Part shown: one piece after another, positions 43,454 through 52,288 of the stretch | Numbering within the stretch: position 1 is the first letter of the stretch | Layout: every line of letters begins with the position of its first letter | NCBI GenBank assembly: GCA_045539425.1 | Contig: JAZQFH010000008.1 | Coordinates: 1-64,000, forward strand | Direction of reading: 5' to 3' | DNA length: 64,000 nt | Origin: RUG14871 sp045539425 | Lineage (GTDB): Bacteria; Bacillota_I; Bacilli_A; Erysipelotrichales; Erysipelotrichaceae | Program-made: the position numbers and the translations under genes | The notes under the pieces: model-generated | What the model was told of the DNA's origin: nothing | What the model saw: the letters and a program-made list of their open reading frames with translations, nothing else | Databases searched by the model: none

Positions 43454-44093
43454 ATATATCGATCATACGTTGTTAAAGGCAGATGCGACAAGTGCACAGA
43501 TCACAAAGCTGTGCAATGAGGCAAAGGAATATCATTTTGCCAGCGTCTGCGTCAATACCTGCTATGTTCCGCTCTGCAGGGAACTCTTAAAGGGAACCGA
43601 CACGGAAGTCTGCTGTGTCGTCGGCTTCCCGCTCGGTGCCATGGCTACCGTTTCCAAAGCATTTGAAACAGCCCAGGCAGTCAGAGACGGGGCAGATGAA
43701 GTTGACATGGTCATCAACGTCGGTGCCGCCAAGGAAGGCAACTGGAAATATGTGGAAGATGATATCCGCGCCGTTGTGGAAGCAGCGGACGGAAAACTCG
43801 TCAAGGTCATCATCGAAGCCTGCCTTCTGAGTGATGAAGAGAAGGCGGAAGCATGCCGCTGTGCCGTACGCGCCAAAGCGCACTACGTGAAGACATCCAC
43901 AGGCTTCTCCACGCACGGTGCTACGGTGGAAGATGTCCGCTTGATGAAGGAAACGGTCGGCGACGGTGCACTGGTCAAGGCAGCCGGCGGAATCCGCAGC
44001 TATGAAGACGCCATGGCAATGATCGAAGCCGGGGCAAGCCGCTTGGGCTGCTCTGCCGGCATCAAGATCATGGAAGGCGCAAAGAAGCAGTAA
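43440..44093 (+). CDS. deoC: Deoxyribose-phosphate aldolase
   Basis: Class I aldolase that splits 2-deoxyribose 5-phosphate to acetaldehyde and glyceraldehyde 3-phosphate. The 217 residues carry DHTLLKADAT, VGFPLGAM, EVDMVINVG, KVIIEAC, the Schiff-base Lys in VKTSTGFSTHGAT and KAAGGIRSYEDA. It overlaps udp by 14 bases, with AGGAG inside that gene. A phosphopentomutase, needed to link udp to deoC, is not in the window. Confidence 0.96.
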   Translation: MEINRYIDHTLLKADATSAQITKLCNEAKEYHFASVCVNTCYVPLCRELLKGTDTEVCCVVGFPLGAMATVSKAFETAQAVRDGADEVDMVINVGAAKEGNWKYVEDDIRAVVEAADGKLVKVIIEACLLSDEEKAEACRCAVRAKAHYVKTSTGFSTHGATVEDVRLMKETVGDGALVKAAGGIRSYEDAMAMIEAGASRLGCSAGIKIMEGAKKQ

Positions 44094-44123
44094 AGCGGAA
44101 TTCCTGAATTATTATGATCCACG

Positions 44124-44151
44124 GGAAGAGGAGTGCTCCTCTTCCTTTTTT
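44124..44151 (+). terminator. Terminator of the nucleoside operon
   Basis: GGAAGAGGA pairs with TCCTCTTCC around GTGC, followed by a T run. Confidence 0.85.
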
Positions 44152-44154
44152 CTA

Positions 44155-44201
44155 TGGTATAATGCAGATAGATTATGGTATGGAAAACAATCATTTCCAT
44201 A
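44155..44201 (+). promoter_or_regulatory. Promoter and inverted repeat of the FAD oxidoreductase trio
   Basis: TGG then TATAAT (44158-44163). Just downstream of the expected start, TATGGAAA (44179-44186) and TTTCCATA (44194-44201) form a perfect 8-base inverted repeat with a 7-base spacer, well placed for a repressor. Confidence 0.5.
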
Positions 44202-44238
44202 GACAAAAAAGTTCATTTTTTTCATGGGGTATATAAAA

Positions 44239-45666
44239 ATGCAAGATGTTATCATTATCGGAGCGGGAATCGTAGGCACCTCCGTCAGTTACTATCTCAG
44301 CAAGTATGATCTGAAGGTAACGGTACTGGAGAAATGCAACGACGTTTCCTGCGGTACCACCAAAGCGAACAGTGCCATCATCCATGCGGGCTATGACCCG
44401 AAGGAAGGAACGCATATGGCCAGACTGAATGTGCTCGGCTCAAAGCTGACCAAAGAAGTCTGCGCAAAACTGGATGTTCCTTACAAGCAGTGTGGCGCTT
44501 TTGTTTTGGGCTTCAGTGAGGAAGACCGCAAGCATATCGAAATGCTGTATCAGCGCGGCGTCAATAACGGAGTGAAGGATCTGGAAATCATTGAACGCGA
44601 CGAAGTTCTGAAACTGGAGCCGAATATTTCCGGAGAAGTCAAATGCGCCTTATGGGCGAAGACTTCCGCCATCGTTTCACCGTGGGAGCTCTGCCTCGCA
44701 CTGGCCGAGGTCAGCATTCAGAACGGAGCGGAATATCATCTGAATCAGGAAGTCACTTCGATCCGGAAGGAAAACGGCATCTTCCACGTCACAACGCAGG
44801 ATCATACCTATGAAGCGAAATACGTGATCAACTGTGCCGGATTGTATGCGGATAAGATCAATGACATGATCAATCCGTCTTCTTTCAAAATCCAGTCCGT
44901 CAAAGGGGAATACTATCTGATCGATAAGAGTGAGGGGAGCAGAGTCCATAGGACGATTTTCCAGTGCCCGAACAAGGACGGAAAAGGCGTTCTGGTCTCC
45001 CCGACGGTTCACGGCAATCTGATCGTCGGCCCGAATGCCGAAAAGAATGAAAAGGAAGATCTGAGCACCACTTCCAACGGTCTGGCATTTGTCAAGGCGC
45101 AGGCAGTCAGATCGGTACCTTCCATCAATTTCCGTGAAAACATCCGGAACTTTGCCGGTAACCGAGCCAAGAGCGATATCGACGATTTCATTTTCGGTGA
45201 AAGTGAAACCGAAAACTTCTTCAACTGTGCCGCCATCTGCTCTCCGGGTCTCTCCAGCGCACTGGCGATGGGACTTGAAATCTCCGAGTGGCTGAAGGGG
45301 AAGGAAGAGGTGAAAGCGAAGGATCATGTCGTCGATGAAAGACACGTCGTCCGCTTCAAACATCTCAGCATGGAAGAAAAGAATGAGCTGATTGCCAAGC
45401 GTCCGGAGTACGGCAGAGTGATCTGCCGCTGCGAGACGGTTACGGAAGGTGAGATCCTCGATGCTTTGAGAGGTCCGCTTCCGGCGCACTCCATTGACGG
45501 TGTCAAGCGCAGATGCAACAGCGGCATGGGCAGATGTCAGGGCGGCTTCTGCGGTCCGAAGATCACCGAGATCCTCGCCAGGGAATATCACATCTCTCCG
45601 CTTGAAGTATTACAGGATCTGAACGGATCCAATGTACTGGTGGAAAAGATCAAGGAGGATTGCTGA
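44239..45666 (+). CDS. GlpA-like FAD-dependent oxidoreductase with C-terminal [2Fe-2S] domain
   Basis: A 475-residue flavoprotein related to anaerobic glycerol-3-phosphate dehydrogenase subunit A. QDVIIIGAGIVGTSVSYYL binds FAD; the DAO-type fold follows; the C-terminus has CRCETV, then CNSGMGRCQGGFCG, a BFD-like [2Fe-2S] site. It likely passes electrons to the next flavoprotein. Start ATG 44239 fits the family's usual opening; ATG 44224 in the same frame adds five residues and cannot be ruled out. Neither has a strong ribosome site. The true substrate, glycerol 3-phosphate or another hydroxy acid, is unknown. Confidence 0.85.
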   Translation: MQDVIIIGAGIVGTSVSYYLSKYDLKVTVLEKCNDVSCGTTKANSAIIHAGYDPKEGTHMARLNVLGSKLTKEVCAKLDVPYKQCGAFVLGFSEEDRKHIEMLYQRGVNNGVKDLEIIERDEVLKLEPNISGEVKCALWAKTSAIVSPWELCLALAEVSIQNGAEYHLNQEVTSIRKENGIFHVTTQDHTYEAKYVINCAGLYADKINDMINPSSFKIQSVKGEYYLIDKSEGSRVHRTIFQCPNKDGKGVLVSPTVHGNLIVGPNAEKNEKEDLSTTSNGLAFVKAQAVRSVPSINFRENIRNFAGNRAKSDIDDFIFGESETENFFNCAAICSPGLSSALAMGLEISEWLKGKEEVKAKDHVVDERHVVRFKHLSMEEKNELIAKRPEYGRVICRCETVTEGEILDALRGPLPAHSIDGVKRRCNSGMGRCQGGFCGPKITEILAREYHISPLEVLQDLNGSNVLVEKIKEDC

Positions 45667-45667
45667 T

Positions 45668-46912
45668 ATGTTGTATGATCTGATTATCATCGGCGTGGGT
45701 CCTGCCGGTCTGAGCGCAGCGGTCACTGCGAAGAAAAACGGACTGGAACATGTTCTGATCATTGAGCGTGACAAGGAACTGGGCGGGATTCTGAACCAGT
45801 GCATCCATAACGGCTTCGGCCTCTCCGTCTTTAAGGAAGAACTGACAGGACCGGAATTCGCCGGACGCTTCATTGACCAGGTAAACGAACTGAATATTGA
45901 ATACTTACTGGATACGATGGTATTGAAACTGAATGCGGACAAGGAAGTCCACATCGTCAATTCCAACGGTTACCAGATCTTAAAGACGAAAAGCATTATC
46001 ATTGCCTGCGGCTGCAGGGAACGCTCCCGCGGTGCCATCGGTACACCGGGTGTCCGCTATGCCGGTGTCTATTCTGCCGGTGCAGCCCAGAAATATCTGA
46101 ATATCGACGGTTATCTCGTCGGGAAGCGCGTTGTCATTCTCGGCAGCGGCGATATCGGCTTGATCATGGCAAGAAGAATGACGCTGGAAGGTGCCAAGGT
46201 TCTCGCCTGCATCGAAATCAACCCGTTCAGCAGCGGCCTTCAGCGGAATATCCAGCAGTGTCTGAATGACTTCAACATCCCGCTTTACTTAAGCCATACG
46301 GTTGTGGATGTGAAGGGAAAAGACCGCATCAGCCAGGTGGTCATGGCCAAGGTGGATGAGCACTTTACACCGATTCCGGGTACGGAAGTGACCTTCGACT
46401 GCGATACGCTCCTTCTTTCCGTCGGTTTGATTCCGGAGAATGAACTGGGCAGAGATGCGAATATTGCCATCGATCCGAAGACCAGAGGTCCGTTTGTCTA
46501 TGAAAACATGGAAACCAGCATCCCGGGCATCTTTGCCTGCGGTAACGTGGTTCAGGTGCATGATCTGGCGGATAACGTGGCACTGGAGGCGGAACGTGCC
46601 GCTCTGGGTGCCGTGAATTACGTGAATGGCAAAACCGGAAAAGAAATCATTGAAGTGGAACCGACCCGCCCGATGGTGTATTGTGTTCCTCAGAAGATCC
46701 ATAAGGACATGGTGGATAAATTCGTCACCCTGATGTTCCGTGTCAATCAGGTGGTGGACAACAGGAAGTTTGTCTTCCGCGATGAAAACGGAACACTGCT
46801 GGGAAGCCAGAACACAGGTTACCTCGGCAACGGGGAAATGGTAAAACTGATCGTGCGGAAAGATTATATTGCCGCATGTGAAAAGACGCTGAAAATCAGC
46901 GTGGAGGATTAG
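45668..46912 (+). CDS. NAD(P)/FAD-dependent oxidoreductase (second subunit)
   Basis: A 414-residue pyridine-nucleotide-disulfide-type flavoprotein. LYDLIIIGVGPAGLSAAV binds FAD, GGILNQCIHNGFG follows, VVILGSGDIGLIMARR is the second dinucleotide site, and GIFACGNVVQVHDLADNVALEAE the closing motif. Proteins of this type follow GlpA-like subunits in many anaerobes. AGGAGG stands before ATG 45668, one base after the preceding stop; the frame reaching back to 45632 overlaps that gene and has no ribosome site. Confidence 0.86.
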   Translation: MLYDLIIIGVGPAGLSAAVTAKKNGLEHVLIIERDKELGGILNQCIHNGFGLSVFKEELTGPEFAGRFIDQVNELNIEYLLDTMVLKLNADKEVHIVNSNGYQILKTKSIIIACGCRERSRGAIGTPGVRYAGVYSAGAAQKYLNIDGYLVGKRVVILGSGDIGLIMARRMTLEGAKVLACIEINPFSSGLQRNIQQCLNDFNIPLYLSHTVVDVKGKDRISQVVMAKVDEHFTPIPGTEVTFDCDTLLLSVGLIPENELGRDANIAIDPKTRGPFVYENMETSIPGIFACGNVVQVHDLADNVALEAERAALGAVNYVNGKTGKEIIEVEPTRPMVYCVPQKIHKDMVDKFVTLMFRVNQVVDNRKFVFRDENGTLLGSQNTGYLGNGEMVKLIVRKDYIAACEKTLKISVED

Positions 46913-46916
46913 CAGT

Positions 46917-47261
46917 ATGACAGAACTGATCTGTATCGGATGCCCGCGCGGATGCCATCTGAGCGTGGATGAAGAAAATGATTATGCCGTCACCGGGAAC
47001 CGCTGTGCGATCGGTGCAAGATACGGCAAGGAAGAACTGACAAATCCGACGCGAACCTTAACGACGACGGTACGCATGGAAGGCGGACTGCATGAGATGT
47101 TGCCGGTCAGAAGCGATAAACCGCTTCCGAAGGGCATGCTGATGGAAGCCATGCAGGAAATCAGCAAGGTGAAGGTCTCTTCACCGGTAAAGATGCATCA
47201 GGTGATCATTGAGAACATTCTCAACACCGGTGTCAATATTATCAGCAGTAAGGAAATGTAA
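46917..47261 (+). CDS. DUF1667 protein (third subunit of the oxidoreductase trio)
   Basis: A 114-residue protein opening with CIGCPRGCHL, and a fourth Cys in NRCAIGARYGKEE, followed by NPTRTLTTTVRM and KPLPKGMLMEAM. This is the DUF1667 pattern, expected to bind an iron-sulfur cluster and to work with the two flavoproteins before it. It begins 4 bases after them; function is known only by association. Confidence 0.85.
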   Translation: MTELICIGCPRGCHLSVDEENDYAVTGNRCAIGARYGKEELTNPTRTLTTTVRMEGGLHEMLPVRSDKPLPKGMLMEAMQEISKVKVSSPVKMHQVIIENILNTGVNIISSKEM

Positions 47262-47268
47262 CGGAACA

Positions 47269-47287
47269 GACGGAAGCTTCTTCCGTC
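47269..47287 (+). terminator. Short hairpin between the trio and fhs
   Basis: GACGGAAG pairs with CTTCCGTC around CTT; only a weak T-rich tail (TCTTTC). It may reduce read-through into fhs. Confidence 0.4.
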
Positions 47288-47319
47288 TCTTTCGGCTCAC
47301 TAGTACAGGAGGTAAGCCT

Positions 47320-48990
47320 ATGAAGTCAGATGTTCAGATTGCTCAGGAAAGCGTGATGTTACCGATTCAGGAGGTGGCAGCGTCTTTACATATTGATGAG
47401 AAATACATTGAACAGTATGGAAAATACAAAGCAAAAATCGACTATAACTATCTGAAGGATCATGATGCGGATCCGGACGGAAAACTGATTCTGGTCACGG
47501 CCATCAACCCGACGGCTGCCGGAGAAGGTAAGACGACCACCACGGTCGGACTGGCCGACGGTTTAAAGCGGATTGGCAAGAAGGTCGTTGTGGCATTGCG
47601 TGAGCCGTCATTGGGACCGGTATTCGGCGTAAAGGGCGGTGCTGCCGGAGGCGGATATGCGCAGGTGGTGCCGATGGAAGACATCAATCTGCATTTCACG
47701 GGAGACTTCCATGCGATTGGTGCAGCCAATAACCTTCTGGCTGCCATGATCGATAACCATATTCAGCAGAGAAATGAGCTGAATATTGATCCGCGCAAGA
47801 TCACCTGGAAACGGGCAGTGGATATGAATGACCGCCAGCTCCGCTTCATTGTCGACGGACTGGGCGGAAAGGCGAACGGAACTCCGCGGGAAGACGGCTT
47901 TGACATCACGGTCGCTTCCGAAGTCATGGCAGTCCTCTGCCTCTCAAAAGATATTCCGGACTTAAAAGAACGGCTTTCCCGTATTGTTGTCGGCTACACT
48001 TATGCCGATGAGCCGGTCACGGTAGCCCAATTGAAAGCACAGGGAGCCATGGCGGCACTTTTGAAAGATGCCTTAAAGCCGAATCTGGTTCAGACACTCG
48101 AACATACGCCTGCCTTCGTTCACGGCGGACCGTTTGCGAATATCGCGCATGGCTGCAATTCCGTCACAGCAACCAGAATGGCTTTGAAACTGGGCGATTA
48201 CTGCGTAACGGAAGCGGGATTCGGAGCGGATCTCGGTGCGGAGAAATTCCTGGATATCAAGTGCCGTGCCGCGCATCTGAAACCGAGCTGCGTTGTCATC
48301 GTGGCAACCGTTCGTGCCTTAAAGAATCACGGTGGTGTGAAAAAGGAAAACCTATCGGAAGAGAATCTGGAAGCACTGAAGAAAGGCCTTCCGAATCTGT
48401 TGCAGCATATCTCCAATATTCAGAATGTCTATCATCTGCCTTGCGTTGTGGCCATCAACCGCTTCGTCAGTGATACGGAAGCGGAACTGAAGCTGATTGA
48501 AGACGCGTGCACGGAACATGAGGTTCCGGTACGGCTTTGCGAAGTCTGGGCCAAAGGTGGAGAAGGCGGAGAAGAGCTGGCAAAGGAAGTCGTCAAACTC
48601 TGTGAGAAAGAGAACGACTTTGCCTATGCCTATGATCTGAATGACTCCATTCAGAAAAAACTGGAAGCCATTGCGACTAAGATCTATCATGCCGACGGAG
48701 TGGATATCCTTCCGGCTGCGAAGAAGCAGATGAAACAGCTGAGTGAACTCGGTTACGGCAATCTGCCGATCTGCATGGCGAAGACACAGTACAGTTTCTC
48801 GGATAATGCCAAGCTGCTTGGCGCCCCGAAAGATTTCCGCATTACGATCCGCAATCTGAAAGTCTCCGCGGGAGCGGGATTCATCGTTGCGCTGAGCGGA
48901 GATATCATGACGATGCCGGGTCTTCCGAAAGTACCGGCAGCGGAAAAGATCGATGTCGATGAAAACGGCAAGATCAGCGGTCTGTTCTAG
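47320..48990 (+). CDS. fhs: Formate-tetrahydrofolate ligase
   Basis: Joins formate to tetrahydrofolate using ATP to give 10-formyl-THF. The 556-residue length is standard. ITAINPTAAGEGKTTTTVGL holds the ATP loop (here NPTAAGEGKTTTT), with EPSLGPVFGVKGGAAGGGYA and HFTGDFHAIGAANNLL following. ATG 47320 has AGGAGG just upstream; the longer open frame to 47209 overlaps the DUF1667 gene and is not used. First gene of fhs-fchA-folD. Confidence 0.96.
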   Translation: MKSDVQIAQESVMLPIQEVAASLHIDEKYIEQYGKYKAKIDYNYLKDHDADPDGKLILVTAINPTAAGEGKTTTTVGLADGLKRIGKKVVVALREPSLGPVFGVKGGAAGGGYAQVVPMEDINLHFTGDFHAIGAANNLLAAMIDNHIQQRNELNIDPRKITWKRAVDMNDRQLRFIVDGLGGKANGTPREDGFDITVASEVMAVLCLSKDIPDLKERLSRIVVGYTYADEPVTVAQLKAQGAMAALLKDALKPNLVQTLEHTPAFVHGGPFANIAHGCNSVTATRMALKLGDYCVTEAGFGADLGAEKFLDIKCRAAHLKPSCVVIVATVRALKNHGGVKKENLSEENLEALKKGLPNLLQHISNIQNVYHLPCVVAINRFVSDTEAELKLIEDACTEHEVPVRLCEVWAKGGEGGEELAKEVVKLCEKENDFAYAYDLNDSIQKKLEAIATKIYHADGVDILPAAKKQMKQLSELGYGNLPICMAKTQYSFSDNAKLLGAPKDFRITIRNLKVSAGAGFIVALSGDIMTMPGLPKVPAAEKIDVDENGKISGLF

Positions 48991-49000
48991 GAGTCAGACA

Positions 49001-49615
49001 ATGAAAAGGAAAACACTGGATGAGTTCACACTGGAACTCTCCTCAAAGGAACCCATCCCGGGAGGAGGCGGAGCCACCAGTCTGGTCGGTGCCATCTCTG
49101 CCGCTCTGGCAAAAATGGTAACCTCCCTCACGCTCGGGAAGAAGACCTATGCAAAATATGAAGAAGAAAATCAGCAGATCGCCCAGGAAGCGGAAGAGCT
49201 GCGTCAGGCATTATTAGACGGAATCAATGAAGATGCCGAAGCCTTCCTGCCGCTTTCAAAAGCCTACGGGATGGATAAGAACCTGCCTGAATACCGGGAG
49301 GTGCTGGAAAGCTGTCTGAAGAATGCGGCCAAAGCTCCGGCGGATCTTTTGGAGCGCTTATGCAGGGTCATTGAACTGGATGAGAAACTGGCGGAAAGCG
49401 GCAGTAAGCTGGCCGTCAGTGATGCGGCAACCAGTGTCTCATTAGCAAGAGGTGCGCTCTATGCGGCTCTGATCAATATCAAGGTCAATACGCGTCTTAT
49501 GAAAGACAGGGAATATGCCGAGGCGATGGATCAGAAATTCGAAGCGATGGCAGAGGAATATGCCAAAAGGGCGGATGAAGTATACCGCCGGATCGGAGAG
49601 AGACTGAATGGCTAA
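49001..49615 (+). CDS. fchA: Methenyltetrahydrofolate cyclohydrolase (FchA/FTCD-C type)
   Basis: A 204-residue helical protein of the cyclodeaminase/cyclohydrolase family. SSKEPIPGGGGATSLVGAI is the folate-binding signature and VSDAATSVSLARGALYAALIN the second conserved block. It interconverts 10-formyl-THF and methenyl-THF. AGGAG lies at the end of fhs, and it overlaps folD by 8 bases. FolD usually has the same activity, so this is a second cyclohydrolase, as in acetogens and purine fermenters. Confidence 0.9.
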   Translation: MKRKTLDEFTLELSSKEPIPGGGGATSLVGAISAALAKMVTSLTLGKKTYAKYEEENQQIAQEAEELRQALLDGINEDAEAFLPLSKAYGMDKNLPEYREVLESCLKNAAKAPADLLERLCRVIELDEKLAESGSKLAVSDAATSVSLARGALYAALINIKVNTRLMKDREYAEAMDQKFEAMAEEYAKRADEVYRRIGERLNG

Positions 49616-50465
49616 GGTGTTAACGGGAAAAGAAGTTGCGGCCGCGGTCAATGCGCGCTCGAAACTGATGCTGGAAGAACTTCAGAGTAAAGGAATCACG
49701 CCAAAGCTGGCCATTCTGCGCGTGGGCGAAAAAGAGAATGACCTGAGTTATGAGAAGGGCATTCTGAAGCGCTGCGCAGAGCTCGGAGTAGAATACCAAC
49801 AGGTCGTATTCCCTCTGGAAGCGGAAGAAAAGGAACTGCTCTTAGCCATTGATCAGCTGAATAAAGATGACAGCGTGCACGGAATTCTGCTGTTTCGTCC
49901 ATTGCCAAAGCGGATGGATGAGGATTTCATCGTCAACAGCATCGCACCTCAGAAGGATGTGGACGGCTGCACGAATCTCTCACTTGCCGGTGTCTTTGCG
50001 GCAAAGCCGCTGGGCTTTGCGCCATGTACCGCACAGGCAGCCATGGAAGCGCTCGACTACTACGGCTATGAGCTGCAGGGGAAAAACGTCGTCGTCATCG
50101 GCAGATCGCTTGTCGTCGGCAAACCGCTGAGCATGCTTTTGAGCAACCGTCATGCCACGGTGACCATCTGTCATTCACGCTCGCAGAACATTGCTGAGCA
50201 TACCCAGCATGCGGATATCGTTGTCGCAGCCATGGGGAAACCGGAGATTTTAGGCGCAAGCTACTTTGCGGAAAACCAGGTGGTGTTAGATGTCGGAGTC
50301 AGCTGGAATGAAGCGAAGGGAAAACTGACGGGAGATGTGAACTATGAGGAGGCGGAGAAGATCGTTTCCGCCATCACCCCGGTTCCGCGGGGCATCGGAT
50401 CCATCACTACAGCGGTACTTATGAACCACGTGATCATCTCAGCTTACCAGACAATTTCCAAATAG
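49608..50465 (+). CDS. folD: Methylene-THF dehydrogenase/cyclohydrolase
   Basis: A 285-residue bifunctional enzyme that links methenyl-THF and methylene-THF with NAD(P). VGEKENDLSYEKGILKRC contains the catalytic Tyr and Lys six residues apart, as in other FolD proteins; VDGCTNLSLAG, PCTAQAAMEALDYYG and VVIGRSLVVGKPLSMLL follow. It is the last gene of the one-carbon operon, before a terminator. Confidence 0.95.
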   Translation: MAKVLTGKEVAAAVNARSKLMLEELQSKGITPKLAILRVGEKENDLSYEKGILKRCAELGVEYQQVVFPLEAEEKELLLAIDQLNKDDSVHGILLFRPLPKRMDEDFIVNSIAPQKDVDGCTNLSLAGVFAAKPLGFAPCTAQAAMEALDYYGYELQGKNVVVIGRSLVVGKPLSMLLSNRHATVTICHSRSQNIAEHTQHADIVVAAMGKPEILGASYFAENQVVLDVGVSWNEAKGKLTGDVNYEEAEKIVSAITPVPRGIGSITTAVLMNHVIISAYQTISK

Positions 50466-50471
50466 CGAAAC

Positions 50472-50493
50472 AAGGCGGGAATCCCGCCTTTTT
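50472..50493 (+). terminator. Terminator of the fhs-fchA-folD operon
   Basis: AAGGCGGG pairs with CCCGCCTT around AAT, then T. Confidence 0.8.
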
Positions 50494-50544
50494 ATCTCTG
50501 AAAAAAAACTCTGAAAAAAAGCCGAAAGATGTACGGAAATACGG

Positions 50545-50573
50545 TTGCGTTTTAATGGAATTAGTGATAATAT
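50545..50573 (+). promoter_or_regulatory. Promoter of the tRNA-Arg/tRNA-Pro unit
   Basis: TTGCGT (50545-50550), 17-base spacer, TAATAT (50568-50573) preceded by TGA. Confidence 0.5.
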
Positions 50574-50592
50574 ATTAAGGCACTGAAGAAAT

Positions 50593-50669
50593 GCGCCATT
50601 AGCTCAACTGGATAGAGCGTTTGACTACGGATCAAAAGGTTGCGGGTTCGATTCCTACATGGCGCGCCA
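50593..50669 (+). tRNA. tRNA-Arg (ACG)
   Basis: 77 bases with encoded CCA. GCGCCAT pairs with ATGGCGC, the anticodon loop is CTACGGA (anticodon ACG, whose A34 is normally changed to inosine), T loop TTCGATT. Confidence 0.95.
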
Positions 50670-50672
50670 CTT

Positions 50673-50749
50673 CGGGATGTAGCTCAGCTTGGTAGAGCAC
50701 CTGGTTTGGGACCAGGGGGTCACAGGTTCGAATCCTGCCATCCCGACCA
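50673..50749 (+). tRNA. tRNA-Pro (UGG)
   Basis: 77 bases with encoded CCA. CGGGATG pairs with CATCCCG, the anticodon loop is TTTGGGA (anticodon UGG) between CCTGG and CCAGG, T loop TTCGAAT. Confidence 0.95.
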
Positions 50750-50762
50750 GAAAGTGCATACG

Positions 50763-50785
50763 TCTCCGTCAGGGAGATTTTTTTT
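50763..50785 (+). terminator. Terminator of the tRNA unit
   Basis: TCTCC pairs with GGAGA around GTCAG, followed by eight T. Confidence 0.6.
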
Positions 50786-50869
50786 CGCTTTTGAGGGCAG
50801 TATGCTATACTTAAGGCAAGGTAAAACCGTAGTAAAAAACATCTGCGGTAAGAAACGGAGGTAGCGAAA

Positions 50870-52120
50870 ATGAGTAAGATTTCCGACGGTTTTCTGAGCT
50901 TTGTGAAAGAAACACCGAATGCATATTACTGCGTGAAGAATGTCAGTGCCATCCTGAAGAAGATGGGATTTACGGAACTGAAAGAGAGCGAGGAGTGGGA
51001 TATCAGAGCGGGCAAATACTTTGTGAGCCGCAATGATGCGAGCATCATCGCTTTCAAGGTGCGTCCGGGCTTTGACCGCTTCGCCATCGTTGCCTCTCAC
51101 GGGGATTCTCCTTCACTCCATGTGAAAAGCAATCCGGAGATGCTGGAGGAAGGCTATGCCAAACTGAATACGGAGATCTACGGCGGACCGCTGCGTTACA
51201 GCTGGCTGGACCGTCCGCTCTCGCTTGCGGGAAGAGTGATCGTCAAAGGGGAAAACGGCTACCGTACCCGTTTGGTGAATATCGCTAAGGATCTTCTGGT
51301 GATTCCGAGTCTTGCCATCCACATGAACCGCGAAGCGAATGATGCACTTTCACTGAATCCGCAGAAGCACCTCTCACCTGTCTATGCCTTAAGCGAAGAG
51401 AAGAAGAGTTTAAAGCAGTTATTGGAAGCGGAAGTAAAGGAAGAGGTTCTGGACTATGACCTTTATCTTTACAACCGGGATGAGCCGCGCTATGTCGGTG
51501 AGAATAATGAGTTCATTCTTTCTCCGCGCATCGACAATCTGGGATGCGCCTACAGCAGTCTGATGGCATTCCTGTCTGCGGAGAATGAAAGCGTCGCCCA
51601 GGTCTATGCCTCCTTCAATAACGAGGAAGTCGGCAGTGAGACGCAGGAAGGGGCAGCCTCCACATTCTTAAAGGATATCCTGATGCGCATTGCGGAATAC
51701 TATGACTTAAGCTACCGCCCGTTAATTGCGAGATCCTTCTTGATCAGTGCGGACAACGGACATGCCGTGCATCCAAATTATGAGGAAAAATGCGATCCGA
51801 CCAACCGCTGCCATATGAACCGGGGAATCGTGATCAAGCATCACATCAACTATACCAGTGACGGAAAGACTTCCGCTGTCCTAAAGGATATCCTAAAGAG
51901 CAAGAATATCCCGTATCAGGAGTTCTGCGCCAGAAGCGATTTGCGCAACGGCTCCACGCTTGGAAAGATCTCTCTTTCCCAGGTGTCCCTAAGCTCCGTG
52001 GATGTGGGCATGGCACAACTGGCCATGCACTCTGCCAATGAACTGTGCGGAAGCAAAGACATTGAGCTATTGATCGATGCTCTAAGTGCCTTCTACAAGA
52101 GCCGGATCGTTTTCGAATAG
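50870..52120 (+). CDS. M18-family aminopeptidase
   Basis: Zinc aminopeptidase of 416 residues acting on acidic or neutral N-termini in the cytoplasm. ASHGDSPSLHVK carries the first metal His with Asp, FNNEEVGSETQEGA the catalytic Glu pair, and SADNGHAVHPNYEEK a further His. KLNTEIYGGPLRYSWLDRPL is the usual start of the insertion domain. Single-gene unit after the tRNA terminator; GGAGG precedes its ATG. Confidence 0.92.
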   Translation: MSKISDGFLSFVKETPNAYYCVKNVSAILKKMGFTELKESEEWDIRAGKYFVSRNDASIIAFKVRPGFDRFAIVASHGDSPSLHVKSNPEMLEEGYAKLNTEIYGGPLRYSWLDRPLSLAGRVIVKGENGYRTRLVNIAKDLLVIPSLAIHMNREANDALSLNPQKHLSPVYALSEEKKSLKQLLEAEVKEEVLDYDLYLYNRDEPRYVGENNEFILSPRIDNLGCAYSSLMAFLSAENESVAQVYASFNNEEVGSETQEGAASTFLKDILMRIAEYYDLSYRPLIARSFLISADNGHAVHPNYEEKCDPTNRCHMNRGIVIKHHINYTSDGKTSAVLKDILKSKNIPYQEFCARSDLRNGSTLGKISLSQVSLSSVDVGMAQLAMHSANELCGSKDIELLIDALSAFYKSRIVFE

Positions 52121-52127
52121 ACCAGTG

Positions 52128-52154
52128 AACCGCTGTAATACCAGCGGTTTTTTT
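52128..52154 (+). terminator. Terminator of the aminopeptidase gene
   Basis: AACCGCTG pairs with CAGCGGTT around TAATAC, then T run. Confidence 0.8.
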
Positions 52155-52223
52155 GTCTCAAAACAGACATTTCCGAATATACAGAAACCGATATTTTCAC
52201 ATTTTTTTCACACAATTGGCAAG

Positions 52224-52232
52224 TGGTATACT
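52224..52232 (+). promoter_or_regulatory. Extended -10 promoter of the mannose-family PTS operon
   Basis: TGG then TATACT (52227-52232), with TTTTCA 16 bases upstream as a possible -35. It gives a leader of about 130 bases before the EIIC start. Positions 52155-52223 hold only A/T-rich sequence with two TTTTCAC copies. Confidence 0.55.
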
Positions 52233-52288
52233 TTACAGCACCCTTTTTGGGGACTAAGATAGGGGTATAGAAACCGGGAATCCGGGAT

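Noticed and set aside
44677..45591. Minus-strand open frame (304 codons) opposite the GlpA-like gene
   Set aside because: Mirror of codon bias on the coding strand; no ribosome site and no recognisable motif.
47209..47319. N-terminal extension of fhs
   Set aside because: It overlaps the DUF1667 gene and a hairpin; AGGAGG before ATG 47320 gives the family's normal start.
50672..50749. Possibility that the tRNA-Arg and tRNA-Pro region includes a third tRNA
   Set aside because: Only two cloverleaf structures can be drawn; the following stem is a terminator.
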